Source: Diphasiastrum complanatum
Taxonomy: Eukaryota; Streptophyta; Lycopodiopsida; Lycopodiales; Lycopodiaceae
DNA: 64,000 nucleotides
Reading direction: 5' to 3'
Assembly: GCA_029204225.1 (NCBI GenBank)
Contig: MU832144.1
Span: 20,895-84,894, forward strand
Shown here: positions 32,441-46,400 of the stretch, piece by piece
Numbering within the stretch: position 1 is the stretch's first letter
How the letters are laid out: each line of letters opens with the position of its first letter
Position numbers and translations under genes: made by a program
The notes under the pieces: generated by a model
Seen by the model: the letters and a program-made list of their open reading frames with translations, nothing else
The model's database searches: none
What the model was told of the DNA's origin: nothing

Positions 32441-33808
32441 ATGGATCAAACCAATGAAAACCCAACATTTGATCTATCAAACCCATCCAATGTGGCACAA
32501 GCTCTTGAACTTTTATACCAACAAATTCAAGCCACTAATAAGTAGCTTCTTGAAACTAATCAAAGAAACCAAGACTTAGAGTCTAGGTTAGCCAATCAGA
32601 AGAAGCATGTAGTTCTACCTCCTTTAAAAGTGTTTAAGGGGGAGAAGAAGGATAGGAAATTACAAGTGGTAAGTTCTTGGCTGAATGTTTGGAACAAATA
32701 CTTTTCCATGAACCAATTCCCTGAATCTGAGAAGTTATCCACTGTCACCATGTTCCTTGAAGGAAGAGCCTTAGTTTGGTGGGATGACTTAGTTGCAAGT
32801 TGTTTCGGTCTCTTCAAGGACTATATGAGTTTGATCCTCTTTTTGGAAAGTATTGGCAACAAGTACTTTTGGGGGTCGATTCAGGTTTGCAAGATTCCTT
32901 GAATCAGGGAAAGACTGAAACGGATTTCCTAATTCGAAACAGGATTTTGTTTCGTAAAGGAAAGGTGTGTGTACTGGAGAATGCCCAAATCTTGTATGAG
33001 TGTCATGATAGTCCATGCACAGGACATCTGGGTATACAAAGAACACTTGACTTAGTTCGAAGGCAATTTTGGTGGCCTAAGATGAAAAGTCAAGTAGAGG
33101 CCTATGTACTTAAATGTACTAAGTGCCAGTTAAATAAAGCAGAGAGGCTAAAAGCTAGTGGTCTATTACATCCTTTAGATATTCCTATCGGAAAGTGGGA
33201 ATGTATATCTATGGATTTTGTGGTCGGGCTTCCACGTACATGGAAGGGCCACAATTCGGTTTGGGTCATTTTAAAAAGTTTGCTCAATTTATCCCAACGA
33301 AAACTACTGTTAAAGCTTCACAACTAGCTCAATTGTTTGTTGAGAAGCTTTTTCGACTATACGGGTTGTCTTGCGATATTGTCAGTGACCGTGACCCAAA
33401 ATTCACTGGGAATTTTTGGCAAGCAGTATTTGAAAAGTTGGAAACAACTTTAAGTTTGAGTTCTACAGATCATCCGAAATCAGACGGTCAAACGGAAAGG
33501 ACCAATCAGACGATGGAGGATATGCTTCGAGCATATGTGGGCCATCGGTAGTCTGATTGGAAACAGTACCTTCCACTGGTGGAATTTGCATATAACAGTG
33601 CAAAGCATTCAGCAACCGGATTCAGCCCTTTCATGCTTATGTATGGTTTTCAACCTCGATCACCAATTAGTGTTGACATGAAAAACCTACGGGTGCAAGC
33701 CGCAGCTGATTTTCTTGCGGATATGCAAGAAATGTTACAACTGGCTAAAGATAGCATAAGAAGTGCCCAGGACAGGGCAAGGCACTATGCTGATCTATCT
33801 CAATTGGA
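32441..33808 (+). pseudogene. Ty3/gypsy element B, gag joined to integrase by deletion
   Basis: Gag starts MDQTNENPTFDLSNPSNVAQ, with the capsid block VSSWLNVWNKYFSMNQFPES and GRALVWWDDLVASC. At about 32800 it changes to FRSLQGLYEFDPLFG. Integrase follows: HDSPCTGHLGIQRTLD...[47 protein letters not shown] and SSTDHPKSDGQTERTNQTME, then [18 protein letters not shown]. Nucleocapsid, protease, RT and RNase H are missing. Close relative of gypsy C. The 3' end is cut by a copia LTR fragment at 33808. Confidence 0.85.
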
Positions 33809-33809
33809 C

Positions 33810-34133
33810 CCCTAATCATCACCTCCTTAATCTTATTTCACCCCTCTTGAAGAGTTCTTAATTCCTATTGGATCCCTGATCAAAACCGACCTTTAACTCC
33901 ATCACTCATCAAATTACTTTATTACAAGTGTCAAAATCCTATTCATGTGCCTATCTAGCTCGAGATTGCATCATGACTCACTTTTGGCTCAATAGAGGCA
34001 TTACATGTGGATTTTGCCAATTTGCCATCTATGCCAATTTTTGGCCTTATCACAACTCTACACAAAGAAGCTTGACATTATCACTTTATGAAACCCCTAA
34101 AGCTATGATAAACTATTTTACACATGTGGGAAC
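33810..34133 (-). repeat. Copia E 3' LTR fragment
   Basis: Matches an internal stretch of 34491-35312 (for example ctatctagctcgagattgcatcatgactc in part). Both ends are truncated. Confidence 0.8.
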
Positions 34134-34479
34134 GGAAATTGACTTCAAGACCACCATCAAGTAATTTGCCAACACTTATAAGATTCTTTGTAATCTTGGG
34201 AACAAAAAGAACCTCTTGAAGAGATAGAACTTTTGATGATGCAAGCTTCAAGAGAATGGTCCCTAGTCTTCAATTTTGCACTCTTGATCACTTGCAATAT
34301 ATATGGAAATCTTGACTCCTCCATAAGACATAATAGTTGAAAAGGAATCCTTGGAGCTACACATATGTGAAGATGTTCCACTATCAATATACCAAGAGTC
34401 GTCCATCTTGAAGGTGGAAGAGGAGAATCAAGAAGATTTTGGAACTTTGGATGAAACAAGCATCAAAAGCTTAGGTAGG
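34134..34479 (-). pseudogene. Copia E protease fragment
   Basis: On the - strand near 34420 reads MDDSWYIDSGTSSHMCSSKD, the copia protease active site with intact D-S-G, then a frameshift. Nothing else of pol is present. Confidence 0.7.
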
Positions 34480-34490
34480 CTCTGATACCA
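34480..34490 (-). promoter_or_regulatory. Copia E primer binding site
   Basis: TGGTATCAGAG on the - strand directly after the LTR. Confidence 0.85.
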
Positions 34491-35312
34491 TGTGAAATTT
34501 CACACGTGTGGGAATGCCCTAGAGTGTGTGATTGATCTCTTAAGCAAGCTTGTGTACTTGTTGACTGATTCTAGATTGATTTCCAAGATCTAGATCAAAA
34601 ATTCAAGACATAGAGGCAAAGATGGATGCAATTGTTGATAACCAAGGCTCATGCACATGAAAGGAAAAGCTTCTTGAAAAAACTAAGGAAAATTAAGCTC
34701 CTCTCCTCAGGTAGAGAGAGAATATTCAACAAGCAAATCACCAACAAGGTTTGACAAAAACTCAACTTACATAATGATCATAAGGAGAAGTACATATAGA
34801 GTTTGTGGAGATCCCTCCTTGCATGCTATTGGACCCCTAATCATAGCTCTTCAATTCTATTGGACCCCTAATCATAGCCTCCTCAATTCTATTGTACCCC
34901 TAATCATCACCTCCTTAATCTTATTGGACCCCTTGACCAAAATCGGAAGAGTTCTTAATTCCTATTGGACCCCTTGACCAAAACTGACTTTTGACTCCAT
35001 CACTCATCAAATTACTTTATTACAAGTGTCAAAACCCTATTCATGTGCCTATCTAGCTCAAGATTGCATCATGACTCACTTTTGGCTCAATAGAGACATT
35101 ACATGTGGATTTTGCCAATTTGCCATCTATGCCAATTTTTGGCCCTATCACAACTCTACACAAAGAAGCTTGACATAAAAACTTTATGAAACCCCTAAAG
35201 GTATGATAAACTATTTTACACATGTAGGAACATGCTCCACACATGTGAAATGTACTCACAAACATAAAAGACAAAAAAAATTGCCAAGCTAGATTTTTGC
35301 CAATTTTTCACA
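34491..35312 (-). repeat. Copia E 5' LTR, with internal tandem expansion
   Basis: 822 bp, ends TGTGAAATTTCACACGTG and CAATTTTTCACA on the + strand. 34827-34980 holds about four to five units of ATTGGACCCCTAATCAT.GCT type (about 33 bp) that are hardly expanded in the solo LTR at 23082. Confidence 0.88.
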
Positions 35313-35319
35313 GGAGTAA

Positions 35320-36255
35320 GATTAAGCTCCAACAAAATCCCGACAAGCCATGCTTGAGGATCAGGCATTGCTAGGCAAAGACAAACAGAAAGGGCTCAAG
35401 AAATTTCAAGGAAAGACAATGATGATGAAAAACAAAGTGAAAAAAGAAAGGCAAGTGTTATTATTGCCATAAGCAAGGTCATCAACTACTATAAGAAGCA
35501 AGAATAATTTAGTCAAAATTGAAGCAAAGGATTATGAAACCATTGTGTTTTCATCAACATTGGCTTTACAAATGGATGACGACACAAGTTGATTCAATGA
35601 TTCAAGTGCTACTAGGCAGATGACTGGAAATAGAGTGGAATTAGCTTTTCACTGATCAATGATGGTGAGAAAGTTACTCAAGCAAATGGATAGGAGTGCC
35701 AACTTCAAGGAGTGTGAAACATTCTAGTTCAATTTTTCAATGGAAAGGTAAAAAACATCACTAGTATGCTTTATGTGCCCAAACTAAAGAAGGGCTTACT
35801 TTTAATGTGTCATGGCAAATCAACATTAAAAGAGGAAATAAATCATGACTACAAGGTGATTGTGACAAATTATCACGACAATAATTATGGTCTTTACAAG
35901 TTGGATGCAACCAAACCTGCATAAGTATAGCTTAGCATCATGTTTTGCCAAAGTTCTGATGCATTTTGGTTTGCACTTAGGGTATGTAGGCAGACTACTT
36001 AACATGGAACAACGCTAGAAGGAATTTTTCGTAGATCCATCGCAGTGGTGGGACAACAAATTTACTAAGGTGTAGCTTTTGGACTTATTTCAGGCTTCAC
36101 TTGCTTTGACTAATCACCTCTTAACTTGAAAAAGTACTAGAGCTCATCCATAGTGAACTATGTGGCCCAATGGAAACCATGTCATTGGTTGGAGCTTATT
36201 ATTTCATGGCATTCATAAATGATTACTCCAGGAGAATGTGGCTCTCGCTCGCTCG

Positions 36256-36323
<68 letters not shown>

Positions 36324-36590
36324 GGAAACTGACTCCAATGATAGAAATTTGGTGTTTCAAATATGACTTACAAATATCCACTATGGCAAATTTGTATGCC
36401 TTACAACTATTTTCATCTAAGCTTTCAAGAAACATGAGGATTACCAACAAAACATCCTGCAAAGATGGCTCTGATAAAAACATGAAACATGAAGAAATGT
36501 GAAATATGTTTCGAAGATCATGAAACATGGAGAAGACCATGGACTAGGGATTCATAATTTGGCATATAAGATCTACGTAGGTGATGTTTA
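35320..36590 (+). pseudogene. Ty1/copia element F, gag to integrase remnant
   Basis: Lys-rich stretch, then the zinc knuckle start CYYCHKQGHQ at about 35456, protease-like NDSSATRQMTGNR at 35600, LYVPKLKKGLLL at 35770, pre-integrase LHLGYVGRLLNM at 35965 and integrase VGAYYFMAFINDYSRRMW at 36185. A (CT)n array then replaces the expected residues before FWKLTPMIE. All frames are broken. Confidence 0.75.
36241..36318. repeat. (CT)n microsatellite inside copia integrase
   Basis: Begins as CTCG repeats and becomes pure CT for about 60 bp. It sits exactly between two recognisable integrase blocks. Confidence 0.95.
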
Positions 36591-37451
36591 ATAGAGTTTC
36601 TAGGACAATGAATGCTGATCAGCCTGGGATGGAGGGCCTGAGACACTAGGTATCAATATGTGAGCATCACCATGGGCTCAATGAGAGTTTTATTTCACTT
36701 GACTCAGCTGGCCTAAGTCTTATTTGTGCTTGAAATAAATTTGTTAAATTAATGACATTTCAAACTTCATTGAAGGAGACTACAATCTAGAATACAGGCA
36801 CATCTAGCAATCTTGGATAAGAGGATGCAACGGGCCAAAGTGGGGATGAGGAATTGCGTCTATCAAGGGCTTAAAAAAAAGAAAAGATACAATCAATCGA
36901 GACAATTACTGAAAACTAACCTTGAATACCTACCAGACCTCACAAAGATGAACAAGTGCACTACTAAGCTGCATTAAAAGATGCTCTACAGCACAGTGAC
37001 TATATATTTTTTAGCATGGGTCGTCACACCAAAGCAATACACACTCCTATTGATAATTGCCATATGGCTGCTGAACATTTGAAGAGTTTTGAACTTTTGA
37101 ATATTCGACAGAAGATTAGGCAAAAAAGGTGCTGTTCCAGATATCTTGCAATACATACAGTTGGACAAAAATCCAAAGCATAACTTGACTAATAGCTACA
37201 TTAGCATTAGCCTTTAGTAACAAAGAAAGTTTTGATATCACAAATTGTAAGCGTATTCATAGAAACTGGAAGAGCATAATGTCGGCATCTTCACTGACCC
37301 ACCTAAAACTGGATGCTATGGAATTAACAGCACAAACAATAGAGCAGTATAAAGCTCAATTATTATATTAACAAATAACTGTACACTTGAACCATTGATC
37401 CTTTAATGCCTCCTTGAAAAATGCCTTTGGAGGCCAATTGTGAAATTTAAA
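36591..37451. other. Sequence 3' of the E1 gene
   Basis: Should include the 3' untranslated region of the ubiquitin-activating enzyme gene on the - strand. No other feature recognised. Confidence 0.4.
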
Positions 37452-37670
37452 CTATCTGATTTTGGCCACAACATCTGGAACTTCAACATCATTGTCGTTT
37501 GCATCTGTACATGATATGGAGAATATAGCTTTGCTTTCAATCGCAGGTATTGTCACCTTTCCAACAACAGTAATAAGTTCCAATAATGTCAGAGACATCC
37601 TATCTTGCAGCTTCTTTCGTGGAAGAAACTCAGCATACAGCAAGCTCTTCCCATATGATATCATTGTTAT
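37452..37670 (-). CDS. UBA1: E1 last exon (ubiquitin-fold domain)
   Basis: [20 protein letters not shown] to [14 protein letters not shown] and TAG. The acceptor TGTATACAG precedes 37670. Binds E2 enzymes in the family. Confidence 0.88.
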   Translation of the reverse strand: MTMISYGKSLLYAEFLPRKKLQDRMSLTLLELITVVGKVTIPAIESKAIFSISCTDANDNDVEVPDVVAKIR

Positions 37671-40600
37671 CTGTATACAAGTGAACGTCTTAGCATGCTA
37701 TTTTCTTAGCATCAAAGTTGACTAAAGCTTCAACCAACATCTTGTTCCCAGAGTATGGGCATCTAGGAAAGTTAAATCTGACATTAAAAAGCAACATATT
37801 CTAACAACGTGATTTATGCAACTTAGACATCAAAATGTAAACTAACAAGAATGCCTACAACTATAATCTGCTATGGAGCCTTTCATGCTAATGCACAAAG
37901 CATGCACAGTTGACTTGCATTAGGAAAAACCTGTCCCTGTCCGTCCAACTTTGTCCATGTGAAATTATGTCTGGAATTATATTGTAACTCGGTCTCTATG
38001 ATCTCATCGCATTCTTCACCTGAGGCTGCTAGACATAAGAATTTTATGGTCCATAATTTACTATATTATTCAGCTCAGAGATCCCTTACTTTTGGCTCCT
38101 GAACTTATGTCGAATCCTAAAGAAGAAACCTTCACTGAAATACCAACCTCTCACATGTCTTTCCTATTGTGAGAAGCATCATACTACTCCCCAGACTACT
38201 TGTCGTAAATCTGTGGTGCCAAAGTGATGCTTCAACTCAAAATAGGACTAAAGATAGAGGCAAGTTGCTAAATCTTTCACAATAGTTGCCATCAAATGTG
38301 CTTGCATTGGATTTGAAACTTGCAAAAGAATTTGCAACAAATGCGTTTGAAAACTCATTGCAAACTTTGCTGTCTTTGATAGGAAGTTCTGAGTGAATTA
38401 TTATTTATAATATTTGTAGATATGTAAATGTTTTGCAAAGTGTGGCTTTAAACATTAAATTCTCATGAACATTATGATAAATTTGTTCTAAATCTACCTG
38501 AAAAATACTATCTTGATCTAGGGTAACCTGGTAAGTTGTAACATTAGGGCCTTTTCAATGACAATTTTTGGAGGTTGCAAACTTTGGCTGGCAACTGTCG
38601 TTCACCTACAAAAAGATCCTAACCACAGGAGCATTGTTCAGTCTACACCAACTGCAATGTTCTTGTAAAATTGTTCAAGCAGTATGTTCAAACATGGGAG
38701 GAAAATGGCGACTCCAGAAATAGAATACTAGTAGTCAGAAACTTGTATATTCAAGCGATACCAAACCTAGTTCAAGAAATGCAGTGGGAACAGTTGAATC
38801 ACTGTCGATATATATAACTATATTGTATCCTCAAGGAAAAACCCAAGCCCTAAACAACTTTCTTGATCAACTACATTGTGCCTATGCTGCGAAAAAAGGG
38901 AAAGAAGTGGCTCCTTGAGGCAAGTTGGAGGCTCAAGAACCTTGCAACATTAGTACCCCAGCTACAGGTGAACTTCAATGAATTGTGCACCGGACCAAAG
39001 CTTCGGACCAAAGCTTCGCCCAGCTTAGAAAAGACTGACTTTCCAAACATTGAAAAAACACGTCACAGGTCAGCTGCAACTACCGTAGAAGTTGATCCAT
39101 CAAGTCTTACAAGCTGGTACTGTCTATGCTGGAGGAAGGACATCTGTGATGCATCCAAAATGGTCATACAACTAGACATGAGTTGAGGAGTTTGAAAAAG
39201 GCAGGTAGAGGTTCTCAAATGGCAGACTAAAAAACACATGTTCACAAGAGGCCTTATTTCAATCAAGTATGATATGCGACTTTCACATTACTGGCTTAGG
39301 CTAAGGCCCAACATTTATATATAGGGCTTGGATGAGGCTCAACATCAAAAATATCAATCTAACTTTCTGGAGACACAATATTCCTTTGTTCCAATGCCCC
39401 TGCAGGATCAAAGGGAAATTATGGAGTGAAAGCGTACCTTAGGGAGAAATCCAATAAGGAGCTATTTGGAAGTACAAAGTGATAATCTACATATATTCAG
39501 CAACAAGCTAATATTCCTACTTATTTCTTTCTCTCCTGATTTTTCTTTGAGTCCATTAACAAAAGCCCTGTCTACTCTTTGGAAACGGTAATGGCCTCAG
39601 AAGCCTCTCCTGTACCTATCAAATCAAGGTTAGACTTAGCAGTCATCAAGAACATGAAACAAGGAGCAGCAGAAAGGGAGTCTCAACAAATCTACTTTGT
39701 CAACAAGCCTGCGCAATCAAACACTTTCTACTGGAGATTTTTTACGCTAGAAGCATTGATGCAGTTCACTATAGATACCTTTGAAATAGTGGATTATTGA
39801 CCCTGATTTATGATGCCCTTACTTTTGGATTCGAAGAATCTGATCGGAAGTTCAGGTGTGCACTCGAACTTAGCACCAACACAGTCTACTGTAGATGATT
39901 TTGAAATAAAAGACCACTGCACCTGTTAACGACAAGTCCACATTTGGATCCGGCCTTCCTTAGTCTGAAATCCGCCATAAGCTAAAGACAATTTCTTACA
40001 TCAACTCTCTTCTGGCACTCAACAGCCACTTTTGAAATGCCTTACCATATGTTGTTTGGTGGTGTAAACCAGTTCAGGGCACTCTCAACTGGCAATTAAA
40101 TAGATCCCTCAGAATGCAAGATATCCTTCCACATCCAAATAAAAAATTGGTGACATCATGGATCTTTCTCACATCTGTTGAGTTTTGTCATGACCTAATA
40201 CTGCACTACAAGTAGCTCCCAACGATCATCAGTACTTTGGTGGTAGCATAGGCACTTGAGTCTCTCTTTGTTATCCCTTCTGGTGGTTTCTTCTGCCTTT
40301 GAACATCAACAACATCCACTTGGAAAGGGTGGCCCTCCATCCTGGGCTCTTAAAAACTCTCATTACAAAAGATAGACCAAACCATGGGCTCATCAATGAC
40401 ATAGTCCCAAAAATGGGACTGATCAGAGTTGCCAAATCTGGATCATTTTCAACTATGAACTTCTAATGTCTCTAGTTAGGGCGTATGAACTGAACTTCGT
40501 GACACCACAGAAAGCAGGGGCCATAACTCTAGGTTCATGTATATCCAGATAAACCAATTGTCCAGTTTCCAAAGTCCAATATAGGGGTTTCAACGCAGAG

Positions 40601-43161
40601 ACCTTAGGGGTACAAATCTCCGTTCTAGACAGATGTCCATACGCGTAGTGTAACACAAAGTAGCATAGTGTAGAAGTAAGCAAGGTACTATTGGGGTTTT
40701 TCTTGACGAAAATCTTTGGTGTAATTGTTCCGCAAGAGATTTGTGCACTCATTTGAACAATAACACTATCTCTCTCTTATCACTATAATCTCTCCCTCGA
40801 GGTATGCTGGTGTACATTCTAAGTACCCTGCACCTTGGCTTCCCTTCATTTCACATGTTAATTGCTAGAAATTTAGAATGAGTATGAGCACCCAAGGCTC
40901 AAGCACATACACGCTATCGTTATAATTGGATTCTTAAGTGGTCAATGGGCTGTAGAAAAATTTGCTTTGATGTACAGTTTAGGATAATGATAGTGCTAGC
41001 AAAAGAGTATATGACTGAATTGGGTTACTCGCATTCCGATTTGTACTTGAAATAGAATGTAACTAACTAACAAAACCATATTGCCAATATGAGAATTTAA
41101 TTTTAGCCATACCCATGAAAAGTGGCACCTGTTCCATCTGTATGGCTGGGAGCAAAGATTATTTTGATCAAGTAGGGAAAAAAGCCCTAAGCCATATTTA
41201 TTCTTGAAGTTTCTTCACACAGTTAGAATTTCAATCCAACTGGATATTTGAATTCTTTATCTGAACTCATCAAAGATTTCTTCAAATCAGCTTCCAGAAA
41301 GTTAAGTGCAAGAAATTCCACTCTCTCTAGTTTCTGAACGCTTTACCTTCTTCATACCCCCATATACAATTTTAGTTTGAAAGAAAAGGTTCTGAAATAA
41401 AAAAAATTATGCCATGCCCTAAAATAGAATGCCATATTGAAACACGTTCCGTTTCAGAACGGGCTTCTATGGTTCCATAAGAGTACGTACTGCAGTTGCA
41501 AGTGGAAGCTTATAGCACTGGGTTTGCCAAGACGCACATCTATTACATAGCAGGAATATACAAAGAGAAACCTTACATCAAGTCCGTGCTGTCGTTTGAA
41601 TTCAGCTAGAAACTTTTCCAATTTCATGTCAACACAGTCCATCTCAAATCTATCCCATAAAGTCCAAGTTAATGGTGTACCTTGCACCCTTGTAACCTGT
41701 AGAAAGGGCCTTTGATTAAATTCTGAAGAAACAAAGTGAGCCTTGCTGTATGAGTGTCTACAATATCCTACTTAGCACTAAAGCTTCAGGGAAAACAAAG
41801 ACTGTACACATCATTAAAACTTACTGTATGTTCTACAGCTTTCAAAGGCTGAGCATAGCAGAAAAGGGGCAAAGCCAGGTTGAAATATGTGTGCCTATGA
41901 TCAGCTAATGGTTTTTGAAGCAGCAACTTATAAAGCTCCAAACACATCAGTCCCCCAACCACTGCAGTTGAGGTTATCATAGCAGGAATCACTTGGCCTC
42001 CCACCAATCTTGCCTGTCAGTGTCAAAGCTCATGATTACAAAAACACTTACAGAATCAACATTTTTTAATCAAAAAGATCGTCAACAACTGATCATGCTA
42101 TAAACTTATTTAGTAAGGCAAGTTAAAACCAAAAATCTTCAAAGTTCCTTTGCGATAGACCTAGCAACCATAATACTTCTTCTGGACCAGTTGGGACGAC
42201 AGATGTCTCTGTTGCATAAAGACGAAGGATGCTTACCACAATTAACATGTGTGTCTATAGAGATCAAGTATGTAAGTTGGCCTTTCCTTTGCTACGCACA
42301 TTGGCAATCTAAGAACAACATCATACAAGTAATCAACCATCTAGTGCAAATCTGTAAGCCTGGCTACATTTTTCAGCTTTTGGGATAATGACAAACTCAA
42401 TTAAGATGGTCAATCTCAAATATTTGTGACACGTGTTACTCGTCAAGAACTATATTTTTGGTGTTACCAAGTTAAGCTCAATGGATGTCAATGTAGAGGC
42501 CTCATTTTTATACGGTTGCTTCTAACAGAAACATTTCTACATCAAGCAATATTTCATCTCAAGGTCTTCCTTCTGTATAACAGCCAATGAGTCTTTGACT
42601 GTTACGTTTAACCATGACAATACTTGACAAGTGGAGGACATGCATAGTTTACATTTATAAAGAGGAATTAAAGGATGCCTACCCCAGAGTTTTAGGCTGT
42701 TGAAATTGATTCTAGGTCCATAGGAAACTGTTCAATTTTAACTACTCGTACCAAACGTCTTATGACAGAAAGCCTAAATATTATGAACATAACGTCAAGT
42801 AAGAAAAATATAATATAAACTCGAAACCTAATACTACACAATGATCAACAGTTAAAACTATAAAATTTCTTATTCATAAATTAAACCTGCAGTTTTTCTG
42901 CAAAAGGGATCCCATAGTTCGAAGCACGTAGGTTTGCAGCTGCTGCCACAAACTCAGCATGAAAATTGTGCTCATCATCCTTCTGAAATTCTATGGGAGA
43001 CAGCCGGTAACCCTGCAAAACAAGGTACTATGCCATTCAGTAACTGATATAGGGCCTTTGCAATAACATACTGATGGATGAATTGGAAGGATTAAGAGAA
43101 GGTTCATCAACTTTGTTAATGCAGAACCCAAAGAATGTTTTTATAGATATACGATGTAACA

Positions 43162-43222
<61 letters not shown>

Positions 43223-43458
43223 GGCCCTCCTCACAGCCAGGTTGTGCATGCCCATTGGAGCTATTGTGTATCCCTATCAGCAAGAATAGGGTGTGGTACT
43301 CCATGCAGGTCACAAGTGGAATATCTTTGACAAAAGTATTCATGAGTTACTGTGATAGTGGCCCCAACAAGAATGAAGTGAGCCTGCTTAGAAACATGTG
43401 CACTAAATCCAAACAAGCATCTCACCACGAGGAAGACTCGTGATAAACTCCATAGATA

Positions 43459-43494
<36 letters not shown>

Positions 43495-46400
43495 TATCCA
43501 TTGTCTATAGGGAATAGGCCAATGCTGTAAGAGTCTTTGCAAAACACATTTCTCCTATAGAGTAGGTATTATAGAGCAAAAATATAGGACTGGATAAAGG
43601 ATTTCTCGAAAGCGAAATGGCAACCAACAAGAGAAAAGCGTTGCAATAATTTAAACTCGTTCTAGAACAAAACTAGAAATACATAAGGCTCCACAATGAT
43701 GAACTCTCTTATCAGCAAGGGAGTAGATTTCATCAAATTTGGATGGTGGATTGCAAGTTGTGGCATGCTCAACTTGGACAGTTTGGATATGCACATGAGA
43801 GGATGTTGAGCCAACTAGAAGACGTGGAAGTGATTGAATATATGATATTAGGAAGTCTACGTCCATTTTCAAATGACGAGTACAATCGGTAGTAGAGAAG
43901 GAACTATGGCAAAAGATGGACTTTCACAAATGGTGACTAAACCAAAGAACATGCGTGTCTCAAGAGACGCAGAAGGGTTGGCCGTGACACAGTGGATACT
44001 TTCTGAGACCTTTGAAGGATAAGGTAGCCAATGCTATCAGATATACAGAAACCCAACACAACCTCAGATTTACATTGGGACAGCTCTGTGTGTACATTGC
44101 ATCAGCTGGCTATTGAGACTGGGAGGTCCACGGTATCGCGAGAGAGGAGCGGATTTGCCAGTTATGGTATTTGGATGAGGTGGAGTTTGAGAAGCATTTT
44201 ATCTTTAAGTACCCTGTATACTATGAAATTAGAGGGAGATACTATTGTCTGTTTTGCACTACGGTCACTCGTAGCATATGAGGACTCCCGTTGTGTTGCA
44301 CTTATGTCAGACAGCTCAGCAGAGTCATTATATTTCTCAGCCTCGAATTAGCTCTTTCTTCTCTAGGCGAAGATCTCGACGGGACCTAGAGTCTGGTGAT
44401 GGTGATGATGGTGATGACGACATGCTTGTTCATAGAAATCAAAGACAACGCATGTTACAACTCCCTAAGATCTTCAACTGCCTTCAAGGTTCCGCACACC
44501 CCATACCAGTGACGACGCACTGTATCCGCCCATCCATAGGGTCACAACCAACCCACCCCCATGCATTGGAGCTATCCACATAATCATGCCCAGTCAAGCC
44601 TCCTCCGATAATTGGCGTCCCATACCACCAGTCATCGCACTCGGCTCTCCCTAGCATACATCTCCTGGCCTGGAGATACGTCCTGGCTAATGCACGTGCT
44701 CTCCATCCACCAACTCCCGGGTAGACTGAGTGAATGGAAAGAGGGAAACCCCACCACTACATAGGCATAGATTGGTGAGTCTCATCAAGCATGGTCCTGC
44801 CGGCGACATGTGACCACCTAGGATGGTGACACGTGGCACCCAAACCTGTCGATAACACCAGACCTGCGTCATGCCCTTTGCAAGGCCGTCACTGAAGGGC
44901 GTATCGTTATGGTATATAACATTTCCCCCCCCCATAAAAACTCCCTTCTATGGGAAGAAGCCAGGGAATCTAAGTCTTAAATCATCCTCCCTTTCCCAGG
45001 TGTCCTCATCATCTGACTTACCTTTCCAACGAATCAGATGTTCAAAAATCAAACAATTTCTCAGCTGATGACGTCGAGTATCCATGATCCTTTCTGGTTC
45101 ATGGGGTACAAAAGCAGTCAAATCCTCCAATAGGAATAGATCATCTGTGGGAATCAGGTCATCTTTTCCACCAAGTCGTTCCTTTAAACGACTAACATGG
45201 AATACAGGATGAACCTTAATTCCAACAGGGAGTTCTAGTCTATACGCAGCCCTACCAATCTTGTTAAGGACTTTGAAAGGACCGCTAAAACGTGGAGATA
45301 ACTTCGGACATTTCCCCGTTCAAAGTGTCTTAGAGTCTTTTGGGATTCTAAGATACACCCAATCACCGATCTCAAATTCTCGAGGAGCGCGGCTTCGGTT
45401 AGCATAGAATTAGGCTCGATCCTCGATCATGAGCCGATCTAATGCTTTCCCTAGCCACCTGCAACATTTCCTGCATATCATGCAAGAAATCTGCTGCAGC
45501 TTGAACCTTGAGGCCTTTGAGTCCAACGGAGATAGGGGAACGAGGCTGAAAGCCGTACAAGAGCATAAAAGGACTAAAACCAGTGGCAGAATGCTTCATA
45601 CTATTGTATGCGAACTCAACCATTGGGAGGTACTTTTCCCAATCTAATTGTTGCCTGGAAACATATGCGCGAAGCATATCTTCCATCGACTGGTTGACAC
45701 GTTCGGCCTGACCATCGGTTTCTGGGTGATCCGTAGACGATAGACTTAAAGTAGTTTCCAGTCTTTCAAAGACCGTCTGCCGGAACTTGCCAGTAAACTT
45801 GGAATCACGATCACTAACAATATGGTTCGGCAAACCATATAACCTGAACAGCTTTTCAACGAAGAGTTGTGCAAGTTCTGAAGCTTTGACAGTAAATTTT
45901 GTTGGAATAAATTGCGCCATCTTGGTAAGCATGTCAACTACTGCCCAAATGGCATCGTGACCCTTCCTAGACTTGGGAAGTCCGACCACAAAATCCATGG
46001 AAATACTTTCCCACTTCTTGCTGGGAATTTCCAAGAGATGTAAAAGACCAGCTACTTTGAGTCTTTCCGCTTTATTTACCTGGCACTGTTCATATGCCTC
46101 GACATGACCTTTCATTTTTGGCCAATAAAATTCTCTCTTAACAAGGTCAAGTGTCCTCTGTATACCAGGGTGTCCGCACTGGGGCTATCGTGGCACTCAT
46201 GCAGGATTAGGGCCCTTATGTCCGCGATATCTGGCACACAAACTTTTCCTCTACGGAAAAGTAAACCATTCCTAATGGAATAATCATCAAGTATCTTCTC
46301 TTCGCGAGATTTCTTGGAATCCTACTTTCCAAGACTATTTCTCACAATAGAGCTTCCTGCCAGGACATCTTGCCAAATACGACTAAAAAACTCATCGATC

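Larger units (their letters stand above)
33810..35312 (-). mobile_element. Ty1/copia element E, almost fully deleted
   Basis: On the - strand: complete 5' LTR (35312-34491), PBS, about 350 bp of leader and protease, then directly part of the 3' LTR (34133-33810). Everything from integrase to RNase H is missing. Same LTR family as the solo LTR at 23082. Confidence 0.85.

Noticed and set aside
40453-40752. 99-codon - strand frame in E1 intron 7
   Set aside because: No recognisable motif; it could be an old retroelement piece but cannot be supported.
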